Shown in pieces: positions 24,347 through 32,837 of a stretch of 35,151 bases of DNA. The notes under the pieces are model-generated. The model had not been told where the DNA came from. It ran no database searches and saw only the letters and a program-made list of their open reading frames with translations. The stretch is from positions 1 to 35,151 of the forward strand of contig JAKSNF010000023.1 in assembly GCA_024400115.1 (NCBI GenBank), in the 5' to 3' direction. This stretch comes from Paludibacteraceae bacterium (GTDB lineage Bacteria; Bacteroidota; Bacteroidia; Bacteroidales; Paludibacteraceae). Both the position numbers and the translations under genes were made by a program. The stretch's first letter is position 1. Each line of letters opens with the position of its first letter.

Positions 24347-24721
24347 CAGCCGGATTTGAACATTTTGTATCTGAGATTTGAACATTTTGTAATTGTAATC
24401 TGTAGATTTTGTTATGTTTTAGCATTACGCTATCATTATTAAATGTAAATTATTAGAGGCTGCAAAGTCAAACACTAATTCACTCCCCAATGGAGGGATT
24501 CGTAACCGTTTTCTGATATATGCAAATTTTTTCACCCTACTCCCCTTTTTATAGGTGCGGGCTTTCTTTCGCTCGGCGGGAGTCATGAGGGAAGTTGCCT
24601 TTACCCCATCTATCCCTTGCATGTACGGCACTATTTTTTTATTATTCGAGGGGACAAATTTACAATTGGAGGGACAATTTAACAAAAAATGTAGGGTATT
24701 CATTAAAAAAATACGCACGCG
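24347..24721. other. Gene-free stretch, possible decayed cassette
   Basis: Holds a 17-bp direct repeat, GATTTGAACATTTTGTA (24353-24369 and 24375-24391), and the 25-bp repeat at 24489-24513. Open frames here show no family resemblance and are not called. Confidence 0.5.
24489..24513 (+). repeat. 25-bp direct repeat matching the giant gene 1 terminator
   Basis: AATGGAGGGATTCGTAACCG and the next five bases match 21353-21377 at 24 of 25 positions. The second arm of that terminator is absent here. The pair brackets the whole toxin-antitoxin array. Confidence 0.8.
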
Positions 24722-24753
24722 CTTGCATATATGAAAAAAAAGTTGTACCTTTG
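24722..24753 (+). promoter_or_regulatory. Promoter of DUF3791 module
   Basis: CTTG (24722-24725), 20 bp, TACCTTTG (24746-24753), with the common CATATATGAAAAAAA spacer. Confidence 0.75.
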
Positions 24754-24800
24754 CGCGAAAATTTGAGCATAGACTATATAATTTAGGTACAAATTATAAT

Positions 24801-25031
24801 ATGAGTGTACAAGAAAAGAGTAATAGAATAGAATACTTCATTTGCTGTATTGGGGCATTTGCAAAGCGTTTCGCGATTAGCAATGCAGAAGCATATCGGT
24901 ATTTGGCATCATTAGGGGGATTATATTACCTTTATGGGAATTATGACTATGTACACACGCAGAGTATAGAAACGGCCGTTGAAGACATGGGGCGTATCTG
25001 TATGCGCCAAGGAGGGGCCTTGTTAATATGA
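24801..25031 (+). CDS. DUF3791 protein
   Basis: A 76-aa protein with the DUF3791 pattern: EYFICCIGAFAKRFAISNAE, then AYRYLASLGGLYYLYGNYDY and VHTQ. In Bacteroidota and Bacillota DUF3791 genes commonly sit beside DUF3990 genes (ADP-ribosyltransferase-like) as probable toxin-antitoxin sets. No DUF3990 gene is present here, so this may be an orphan antitoxin set. The next gene begins 15 bp downstream. Confidence 0.8.
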   Translation: MSVQEKSNRIEYFICCIGAFAKRFAISNAEAYRYLASLGGLYYLYGNYDYVHTQSIETAVEDMGRICMRQGGALLI

Positions 25032-25046
25032 TACTTTAAAGAAGGT

Positions 25047-25280
25047 ATGAGCAAGGCGGAACAACATAAGGCAGATGTTCAATTTATGAAGGAGTGTGTT
25101 ATCTCCGGTGTGATTAAGCTTATTATTGAGGAATATGGGCTGAATATTGAGGATGCTATGCATCGATTTTATACCTCAGAAACTTTTGCGAAACTTGATA
25201 ATGAGCAAACCAAACTCTACACACAGAGTCCGCTCTATTTGTATGATATGTTAACACGTGAGAAATCGGTAGAATTATAA
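25047..25280 (+). CDS. 77-aa partner of the DUF3791 protein
   Basis: A small helical protein with the pattern EDAMHRFYTSETFAKLDNEQ then TKLYTQSPLYLYDML, a form I associate with small genes accompanying DUF3791. Its function is unknown. It is the second gene of a two-gene unit. Confidence 0.7.
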   Translation: MSKAEQHKADVQFMKECVISGVIKLIIEEYGLNIEDAMHRFYTSETFAKLDNEQTKLYTQSPLYLYDMLTREKSVEL

Positions 25281-25295
25281 ACAAATCTTTATACC

Positions 25296-25397
25296 ATGAT
25301 TAATAGCATGCGCACAACAACTCTTTCGAAGACCACCTTTTTAGGGGGGGGGGCGCTATTCGTACATAATTTAAATATTGAAAATATAGAAAATTAG
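25296..25397 (+). CDS. Possible 33-aa ORF spanning a G10 tract
   Basis: ATG at 25296 opens a frame (MINSMRTTTLSKTTFLGGGA to NIENIEN) that runs through ten consecutive G (25344-25353) and stops at 25397, two bases before a strong hairpin. It may be a leader peptide or the remnant of a gene. No ribosome-binding site is obvious. Confidence 0.3.
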   Translation: MINSMRTTTLSKTTFLGGGALFVHNLNIENIEN

Positions 25398-25398
25398 T

Positions 25399-25434
25399 CA
25401 ATGCCTATCCGGACGTTTGTCCGGGTGGGCATTG
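25399..25434 (+). terminator. Strong 16-bp hairpin in the leader of giant gene 2
   Basis: CAATGCCTATCCGGAC (25399-25414), loop GTTT, GTCCGGGTGGGCATTG (25419-25434), with two G-T pairs. No long T-run follows, so it may be a terminator of the DUF3791 unit, an attenuator or an mRNA-stabilising stem. It ends 58 bp before the start of the giant gene. Confidence 0.65.
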
Positions 25435-25492
25435 CTGTTGTATTGCCAATTTTACAATTAACTCAAATATTAACTCTCAAAATTTAATTACT

Positions 25493-28400
25493 ATGAGGAA
25501 AACATTTCTATTTATTTTCGCCCTATGCGCAGCGAGTGTGGCGTGGGGAACGACAGTGACAAAGACTATCACCGAATTGAAGACGACCTATAGTTGGACC
25601 AGTGGTAGCAACTATCCTACGTTTGATTTGGATGAAGTTATTTCCGTGGACGCTACCGATGGGACTTACAATAATGGTAGATATTATGAAAACGCTGACC
25701 GTTGGAGATTGTTTACTAATACAGACTTCCGTCCGTTCGTGATTTCCGCAAAAGAAGGTTATGTGATAACATCTGTTACGTTTACATTTTCGGGTAATGC
25801 CGGTGGAATGTTGTTTGATGCTACCAAAAAAAATCAATTAACCTCTGGTACTGCTTTTGTTTGCACAACGCCATCGGTTACTTTTTATAGCGGTTATACC
25901 GGAACAGGAACCGAAAGTAATATCAGAACGGATATTACCCAATTCTCGGTTACCTATGAAAAGGGAATAGTGGAGACGTTTGAAAGAAATACTGGTGGTG
26001 CATCTACTGCTGATCGAGCAGGTGCTTACTACACTTGGACAATCACTACCGGTGTTCGCACGAAAACTACGGATATACTCTTTAATAAAACACCTTCTAT
26101 CTGGCTGTCCGGTAATGGCGATGCTTCAATGGAGACCAAGACCACTATCGAAGGTGGTGTTAAATATGTAAGTTTTCTTTGGAACAAGTTTAACAAGACG
26201 GCTTCTCCTGTTAAAGTCAGTGTAACAGCCGGAGATATTACGCGTGAACTTGAGAAGACAGTTCAAACGGGTGACGACTATAACCAAAACCATCCCGACT
26301 TGGTGTTCGGTGATAACTTTGGTGTTAAGAGCAATGCCAAGCTGAAGATTGCTAACCCGCAGACCACGACTGCTTTGCAGATTGGTCCTATCACCATTGT
26401 CCCTTATCTCCGTTACACCTACACCGAGACGCAAGAAGTGAAGATTGGTGCCGGTACGTTTGACTGCTCCTTGCAAATTGACAATACCGATGGCGAAGGT
26501 TCGATTGCCTACAGCAGTAGTAATACGGATGTCGTAAGTTTTGCTAATGCCGCTAATCCTGAGGCAACTCTCGTGGGCGGTGGAGAAGCCACGATTACCG
26601 CCACTTGGGGCGAGGGCGCATCGACGAGTTTTAAACTGAAGGTGATTGCTAAGAGTACTCCGGAAATTTCGTTTGCTCAAAGTGCGATAACGATTACCGA
26701 TCTCTATACTACGGATCCGGTGGCAAATGAATTGACCGTAACCGAAGGTGCCGGTGAAGTAACCTATAAAACCTCCAATCCGTTGGTGGCGAAGATTGTT
26801 GAAAATCAAGTTATGGTAGTGGGCGCAGGTACGGCTACTATCACCGCTACTGCCGCCGAGAATGAGGACTATCTGTCCGCTTCGGCAACTTATGCTTTGA
26901 CCGTGAACGAACCCACGGGTGAAACGGCGGTCAGTGAGAACTTTAAGGGGAATTTAGCAAAGCAAGATTCATATACGAATACAGAAGCTTCATTTACCGA
27001 TCAATTGGGACTTTATAGTTGGAAGGCAAACGGGTACCGCTATAATGAAGTTTGGGTACGTCTGAAAAACACAGAAACTCCATATCTAAAATTTGACGGC
27101 AACCAAGAAGGTGGTATTAAGCGCCTTGTCTTCAATTGGTTCCGTGCAGGAGGAACTCCTACTCCGGCAATCAATACAAAGATTACTATTGTAGATGGCG
27201 AAACGCAGTTGGCAGAGAGGTCTATTGTTTTTGATGCTAATGATGCTCACGGAAGTTTGCAACCTTATAATGTCAAAATGGAGGTAAAACAAAATGCCCA
27301 ACTTATCATTAATAATTTTGGTTCCCCCGCGGTTATGCACTTCCAAGATATTTCGATTGTGCCTTACGTTCTTTATACCGAAAAGGCACAAACCGCTAAT
27401 GCTGCGGATGAAACCTATGATGCAACGACAGGGTTAATCAATAACGCTCCTGCCGGAGAGGTAACATATAGTATCATTACCGAGGGTGCCCAGGCAACGA
27501 TTGATGAAGCTACGGGTGAGGTTGAGATGTCTAATGTAACGACCTCTGAAGATATTGTGATTAAGGCATCCTATGGGGACGCTTATACAACGATGAACTT
27601 ACATGTCAATGCCTTACCTATTCCTGTGGTTACTTTCCCGAATCTGACGGACAATAAAAAGACGGTAGATATGAATCAGGCTCCATTCACGGAGAGTATC
27701 TCTGTTAAAGTGGATGACGAAGAAGTCTCTGAGCCGACTATCACATACGAAAGTAGCGACGAGACAGTGGCTAAAGTCAATACCGAAGGCGTGATTACCA
27801 TTATCGGTGAAGGTGTGACCACCATCACGGCTATGATTGATGCCTGCCAAACATATGCAGCTGCTGAGGCAAGTTACGAATTGACTATCACCGACCCGAA
27901 GGAAGATGCTGTTATGGAGAAGTTCACGGCTTATACGGGAGACGAGTGGACATGGTCTTCCGCTGGTACGGACTATACGTTGAATGGCGACCTTGCTACA
28001 TGGAATACTCATTATGCTCGTCGTCAAGAAAAAGATAAGTTGACATCAGGTGACAACGCAACTTGGATGAGTGTGATTGAAGGCATTGGTGGCTCACTGA
28101 AAACAACGAATTTGGAGGGCGGAGTGAAGCGCATTGCGTTTGCTTGGAACCAACAGAGTGATAACAATGGTACATCGGTAGGTGTGGACATCTATGTTGG
28201 TGACACGAAAGTTGCTGGTGCATCCCACGACAAAGTGGCTACGATTGGGGCGGACTACCAATTCAACCAAAATATCTTCTCCAAGAGTTCTAATTTGACG
28301 ATTAAAAACGCTTCCGTTGGTGGCAATGGTCGTATCTTAGTTGGTGACATGACCATTACTCCCTACTTGCTCTATACAATTAAGGCTCAAACGCATGATT

Positions 28401-31400
28401 TGGCAGAGGGTAATGAACTTTCCGTTGTTGTTCCGCAAATTGATAATCGCGACAATGAAAATGCGATTTCTTACTCCTATAATAATATAGAAGGTGAAGA
28501 GGCTGATGTTGTCAGCATATCCGGTACTACGATTACTGCTCTTAAAGCTGGTAAAACAGAAATTGTTGCAACTTGGGATGGGGTTTCTACTTCCTATATC
28601 CTTACTATTAAAGAGGCTACTCCGGTCTTCTCTTTTGACCCTGCCGAACAAACGCTTCAGTTAGGCGACATGACCGGTACCGCTTTGAAACCTACCATCA
28701 CGGAAGGTTTGACCTATTCCTACGATGCTACAAGCGGTGATAAAGAAGTCGCTACTGTAGATGCCGAGGGTAATTTGACCATCCACGGTATAGGTGAGAC
28801 TACCATTAAAGCCGTTCTTCCTGCCCAAGGTTCGTATGCTGCTGCTGAGGCGCAATATACCTTGACTGTGGAGAAAGGGGATTTGAGCGATGAAACCGTT
28901 GACGAGAAATTTAGCAAATATAATACCGAAGGATGGACAACAAATGAAAGCAATGACGTTATCAAAAAAGGTGATGTTTATGATTGGCATGTAAAACTGA
29001 CCCGTCATAAGGGGGATGATAAATTGGTAGGTGGTCAACAAGCTATTTGGTTTAATACCAACGGCTATGTCGCTACAGCCGATGCCGAGGACAATAATAA
29101 GATTGGTCCTGCTGAAGGCGGTATCAAACGTATTGCTTTCGATTGGAATCAAAACGGCGATAACCAAACGGGTGATGACCTCTATATTTCTATTTCGGTT
29201 GATAATGAAGAAGTGTCTGCTATCAGACGCGATGGCGGAGCACAACCGGAACAGCCTTGGCAATATATTCACAATCTGAATGTGAAAAAGAACGCTACGT
29301 TGAAGATTGAAAACAAATCTACAACGTCTGAAAAAGAAGGCGGTCGCGTGAAGATTGGTACAATCGTTATCACTCCGTATCTACTCTATACGAACAAAGA
29401 GGTTTCCAAGATGTTCAATGAGGGCAGTTATATCAACACTGGCCTTACTAATAATATTAAGGTGTCGGATGGTGGAACCCTCACGTTCACTTCAAGCAAT
29501 GAGGCAGTGGCAACCATTGATACGAATGATGAGACACATAAGGATAAGGTGGTCTTCCACAAAGCCGGCGATGTTACCATTTCTGCAAATTGGACTCCCG
29601 ATGGTGAAGAAGAACCTGCTATCACGACCTCTTATCTGCTGCATATTACTGAGAAAGCCGATCGTGGTTTGTACTTCCAAGAAGCAGTGAAAGAAACTGC
29701 AGTTGGAGGTTCTGCTGTTACCAATACGTTAAATGGCACATTGGATGCTACTGAGCAAACATGGTCAACAGCCAGTGAAGGCGCTATCACATCAGTTGAT
29801 AACAATGGACTTGTTTCTCCTGTCGCTATCGGTACAGATACCGTTACCGTAGTGGTGGCTGCTTCAGACACTTATCAAGAAGGTACTGCCTCCTATCAAG
29901 TGATTGTCCGCTCCGGTGTGGCTGACGGCAATAAACTCGTGGAAGGCTTCAGCAATATTACAACAACCTCTACTACTGCTGCCAAGTGGGAGGGCGATTT
30001 AAAAGACTACTTCTCTTGGAACGTAGTGAATGCCCGCCGTAGCGAAGATAAGATAGCAGGCGAAGTAGGCGTTTGGATGAGTGCAAAAGGTTCTATTGCT
30101 ACCGATGATGTTATTGAGGGCGGTATCAAGTACTTTACCTTCAATTGGATGCAGCCGTCTGTTGAAAAGGGAGCAACTTTACGTCTCAACCTTGCAGCAG
30201 GTGAAAAGAACTATCATCAAGACTACGTGGTAACGACAGATAATGGTGGTTCCACGAATGAGATCTTCTATTTTGCCGGCAATATGCAAGTCAAGAAGAA
30301 TGTACAACTCACCCTGACGAATGAGTCCTTCACAACCGAATCCGGCGACCCGCTGACTTCTAATGGTCGTATCACCTTTGATGCCTTCGAGATTGTGCCC
30401 TACCTCTTCTACAAGACCAAATACCATAAGATGGATGTTGCTAATGGTGATCCGGAAACTTGGACTAATACGGATTTGATTAACAATACCGAGGGAGATG
30501 GTACTATTGTATATTCCGTTCCGGAAGGTAATGGTGTTGCTACTATTGATCCCGAATCGGGAGAGGTTACTGCTGAAGGAAACGGTATTACGACCGTGAC
30601 CGCTACTTGGACACCTGCTGATGCAGAGGATGGAGAAGTAGTGACGACTACCTACGAAGTAGAAGTCTTCTATTCTAAACTGGATGCAGAGTTAGCCTTT
30701 GATCCTGAAGAAATCACCGTAGGTGTGGATGCAATTACTTTCTCTGCTCCTACTTTGAGCAATCCTCACGGGTTAACGGTTACGTATTCTAGTGATAATG
30801 AGGATATAGCAACTGTAGATGAAAATAGTGGTGAAGTTACGTTACAAGGCGTTGCCGGTGATGTTACCATCTCTGCAACGAGTGAAGAAACGGATACCTA
30901 TCAAGAGGGTAATGCTTCTTACACGATTCATGTACTACTTCTGACATCAGAGGTGACTTTCCCGAATTTGACGGATAATGAAAAGACCGTGAACATAGAT
31001 GCAGACCCGTTCACAGAGAATATATCTGTGAAAGTGAATGATGAAGAAGTTTCTGAGCCAACGATTACGTACGAAAGTAGTAACGAAAATGCAGCTCGGG
31101 TTAACGAGACGACTGGAGAAGTTACTATTATTGGTGTGGGTGAAACTACCATCACGGCTAAGGTTGCTGCCGGCACCACATATCCAGCATCAGAAGCTTC
31201 TTATACGCTGACGGTCGAGGCTCCTTTGATAACTGAGGATAATTCTTGGACAGAAACATTCAGCCAGATAGATGAACATACTTCTTGGCAGAAATCTTCA
31301 TCAGTTACTGATCAAAAGGGTGATGGTGGTGTCTTTACTTGGCAATTCCTCAACTATCGTACTTATACTAGTGGCGATTATATAATAGGATTGCGTTCAG

Positions 31401-32626
31401 GATGGGCTAAACCTTCCAAAAAGAACGACTATGTTGCGCAACAAACAGTTTCGGAAGGTGGTATTAAATATATATCCATGATATGGGTTCCTAATTCCAA
31501 CGATGCAACAAACCCCAATCCAGTATACTTCACAATGGGAGATATGACTTCCGGTTCTATTCTGCGTACTTACCAAGCAGAAGCGAACACGTTGTCCACG
31601 TCTGAACCCATCACCACCACGATGCGTTATGATGTTAAGAAAAATGCTCAACTGCGTGTTCAGATTAAAAACTCTGAAACAGAGGCTGAACAATATAACT
31701 CGATAAAAATTAAATCCATCACCGTTGTTCCTTACTTGCTCTACACGAAGAAAGAAGTTTCTGTTACCTACGAATTAGATGGCACGAATGAGGTTGACGT
31801 TACCGAGAACCTGATTAATAACCTCGAAGAGGATGAAAAGGACGATGTGATCTATTCACTCTCCGATGGCGTGGAAGCAACAATCGATGGCAGTACGATT
31901 ACGTTAGCAAATGCAACGGAGAACGTTGTCGTTACCGCTAAGTGGACGGAGGGCGACAATACCATCACCACCACCTTCACGCTGAAGGTAACGAAAACAG
32001 AAGAACCGGTGGTAGTACCTGACTACGTTCTTGAAGGCAAGACTGCCGGTGCATACGCTACTATCTGCTTGCCGAACAAGATTGACCACGTTGAGAACGC
32101 AACTCTCTACAGCATCAGTCATGGTAATACAAGTGCTATTGAGTTCGTTGAAGCAAACTATACAACCGATGAGGCAGGTATGCCTTACCTCGTTCAAGTG
32201 GAAAACGACGGAAATGTTAACTTCTTCTATACAGAAGATGAACCTGTTGCTGCTCCTGTATCTGCGGAAGAAGCTAAGGGCTTTGTAGGAAAATTAGCAG
32301 AGGATAATCCGTTCGAACCGACTTATGTTCCTTCCAATGGTACGGCTATTCTGGTTAGCGGCGGTCAACTGCATATAGCCGGTGAATGGTGCGTACTGAC
32401 ACAGAATCACGCATATATTACTACGACGTATCTGCCAGAGACAGCGACTCCTTCCAGTGCTCCGCGTAAGACGATTCGTCTCTATAATCCGGAAGCACAA
32501 GCTCCAACCGGCAATCCATCATTGCATCATTCCATCAATTCATCATTTAAGATTATTAAAGAGGGTCATCTTTATATCATCCGTGACACGAAGATGTATA
32601 ACGCACAAGGTATCCTTGTGGAATGA
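25493..32626 (+). CDS. Giant secreted protein (2377 aa) of repeated sandwich and Ig-like modules
   Basis: A secreted or surface protein, function unknown. The signal peptide is MRKTFLFIFALCAASVAWG. The body is six repeats of a composite unit: a ~150-aa all-beta module that opens ENF or EKF and contains GG(I/V)K(R/Y)(I/V)(S/A)F.W and ends PY(L/V)LYT, followed by one or two Big_2-type Ig-like domains (for example TYESSDETVAKVNTEGVITI). Units begin near residues 162, 480, 807, 1136, 1483 and 1919. The last 200 residues (about 2177-2377) are the C-terminal module shared with giant protein 1, with SSAPRKTI and a final YIIRDTKMYNAQGILVE. A probable carbohydrate-binding or adhesive role and type 9 export are inferences. 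A 40-aa peptide gene follows. Confidence 0.85.
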   Translation: MRKTFLFIFALCAASVAWGTTVTKTITELKTTYSWTSGSNYPTFDLDEVISVDATDGTYNNGRYYENADRWRLFTNTDFRPFVISAKEGYVITSVTFTFSGNAGGMLFDATKKNQLTSGTAFVCTTPSVTFYSGYTGTGTESNIRTDITQFSVTYEKGIVETFERNTGGASTADRAGAYYTWTITTGVRTKTTDILFNKTPSIWLSGNGDASMETKTTIEGGVKYVSFLWNKFNKTASPVKVSVTAGDITRELEKTVQTGDDYNQNHPDLVFGDNFGVKSNAKLKIANPQTTTALQIGPITIVPYLRYTYTETQEVKIGAGTFDCSLQIDNTDGEGSIAYSSSNTDVVSFANAANPEATLVGGGEATITATWGEGASTSFKLKVIAKSTPEISFAQSAITITDLYTTDPVANELTVTEGAGEVTYKTSNPLVAKIVENQVMVVGAGTATITATAAENEDYLSASATYALTVNEPTGETAVSENFKGNLAKQDSYTNTEASFTDQLGLYSWKANGYRYNEVWVRLKNTETPYLKFDGNQEGGIKRLVFNWFRAGGTPTPAINTKITIVDGETQLAERSIVFDANDAHGSLQPYNVKMEVKQNAQLIINNFGSPAVMHFQDISIVPYVLYTEKAQTANAADETYDATTGLINNAPAGEVTYSIITEGAQATIDEATGEVEMSNVTTSEDIVIKASYGDAYTTMNLHVNALPIPVVTFPNLTDNKKTVDMNQAPFTESISVKVDDEEVSEPTITYESSDETVAKVNTEGVITIIGEGVTTITAMIDACQTYAAAEASYELTITDPKEDAVMEKFTAYTGDEWTWSSAGTDYTLNGDLATWNTHYARRQEKDKLTSGDNATWMSVIEGIGGSLKTTNLEGGVKRIAFAWNQQSDNNGTSVGVDIYVGDTKVAGASHDKVATIGADYQFNQNIFSKSSNLTIKNASVGGNGRILVGDMTITPYLLYTIKAQTHDLAEGNELSVVVPQIDNRDNENAISYSYNNIEGEEADVVSISGTTITALKAGKTEIVATWDGVSTSYILTIKEATPVFSFDPAEQTLQLGDMTGTALKPTITEGLTYSYDATSGDKEVATVDAEGNLTIHGIGETTIKAVLPAQGSYAAAEAQYTLTVEKGDLSDETVDEKFSKYNTEGWTTNESNDVIKKGDVYDWHVKLTRHKGDDKLVGGQQAIWFNTNGYVATADAEDNNKIGPAEGGIKRIAFDWNQNGDNQTGDDLYISISVDNEEVSAIRRDGGAQPEQPWQYIHNLNVKKNATLKIENKSTTSEKEGGRVKIGTIVITPYLLYTNKEVSKMFNEGSYINTGLTNNIKVSDGGTLTFTSSNEAVATIDTNDETHKDKVVFHKAGDVTISANWTPDGEEEPAITTSYLLHITEKADRGLYFQEAVKETAVGGSAVTNTLNGTLDATEQTWSTASEGAITSVDNNGLVSPVAIGTDTVTVVVAASDTYQEGTASYQVIVRSGVADGNKLVEGFSNITTTSTTAAKWEGDLKDYFSWNVVNARRSEDKIAGEVGVWMSAKGSIATDDVIEGGIKYFTFNWMQPSVEKGATLRLNLAAGEKNYHQDYVVTTDNGGSTNEIFYFAGNMQVKKNVQLTLTNESFTTESGDPLTSNGRITFDAFEIVPYLFYKTKYHKMDVANGDPETWTNTDLINNTEGDGTIVYSVPEGNGVATIDPESGEVTAEGNGITTVTATWTPADAEDGEVVTTTYEVEVFYSKLDAELAFDPEEITVGVDAITFSAPTLSNPHGLTVTYSSDNEDIATVDENSGEVTLQGVAGDVTISATSEETDTYQEGNASYTIHVLLLTSEVTFPNLTDNEKTVNIDADPFTENISVKVNDEEVSEPTITYESSNENAARVNETTGEVTIIGVGETTITAKVAAGTTYPASEASYTLTVEAPLITEDNSWTETFSQIDEHTSWQKSSSVTDQKGDGGVFTWQFLNYRTYTSGDYIIGLRSGWAKPSKKNDYVAQQTVSEGGIKYISMIWVPNSNDATNPNPVYFTMGDMTSGSILRTYQAEANTLSTSEPITTTMRYDVKKNAQLRVQIKNSETEAEQYNSIKIKSITVVPYLLYTKKEVSVTYELDGTNEVDVTENLINNLEEDEKDDVIYSLSDGVEATIDGSTITLANATENVVVTAKWTEGDNTITTTFTLKVTKTEEPVVVPDYVLEGKTAGAYATICLPNKIDHVENATLYSISHGNTSAIEFVEANYTTDEAGMPYLVQVENDGNVNFFYTEDEPVAAPVSAEEAKGFVGKLAEDNPFEPTYVPSNGTAILVSGGQLHIAGEWCVLTQNHAYITTTYLPETATPSSAPRKTIRLYNPEAQAPTGNPSLHHSINSSFKIIKEGHLYIIRDTKMYNAQGILVE

Positions 32627-32682
32627 TGAATTGAACCGCGTTGCTGAATGACGAATTATAAATTTAGAAAAACATAACAATT

Positions 32683-32805
32683 ATGAAAAAGAATTATCAA
32701 GTTCCTGAAATTAAAACAGTGATGTTGCTATCTCAAATATCTATACAGGTTAACGTTGGTTCTACTAAAAACGGAACCGACGGCGAACCTATCCTAACTG
32801 AGTAG
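32683..32805 (+). CDS. 40-aa peptide gene following giant gene 2
   Basis: It begins MKKNYQVPEIKTVMLLSQIS and ends GTDGEPILTE. It corresponds in size, position and M-KK-Y--P opening to the peptide at 21205-21330. It starts 56 bp after the giant gene, and the next giant gene begins 32 bp after its stop, so all three may share a transcript. Function unknown. Confidence 0.7.
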   Translation: MKKNYQVPEIKTVMLLSQISIQVNVGSTKNGTDGEPILTE

Positions 32806-32837
32806 TCGAACGAAGACATTATTAGAATTATCATATT

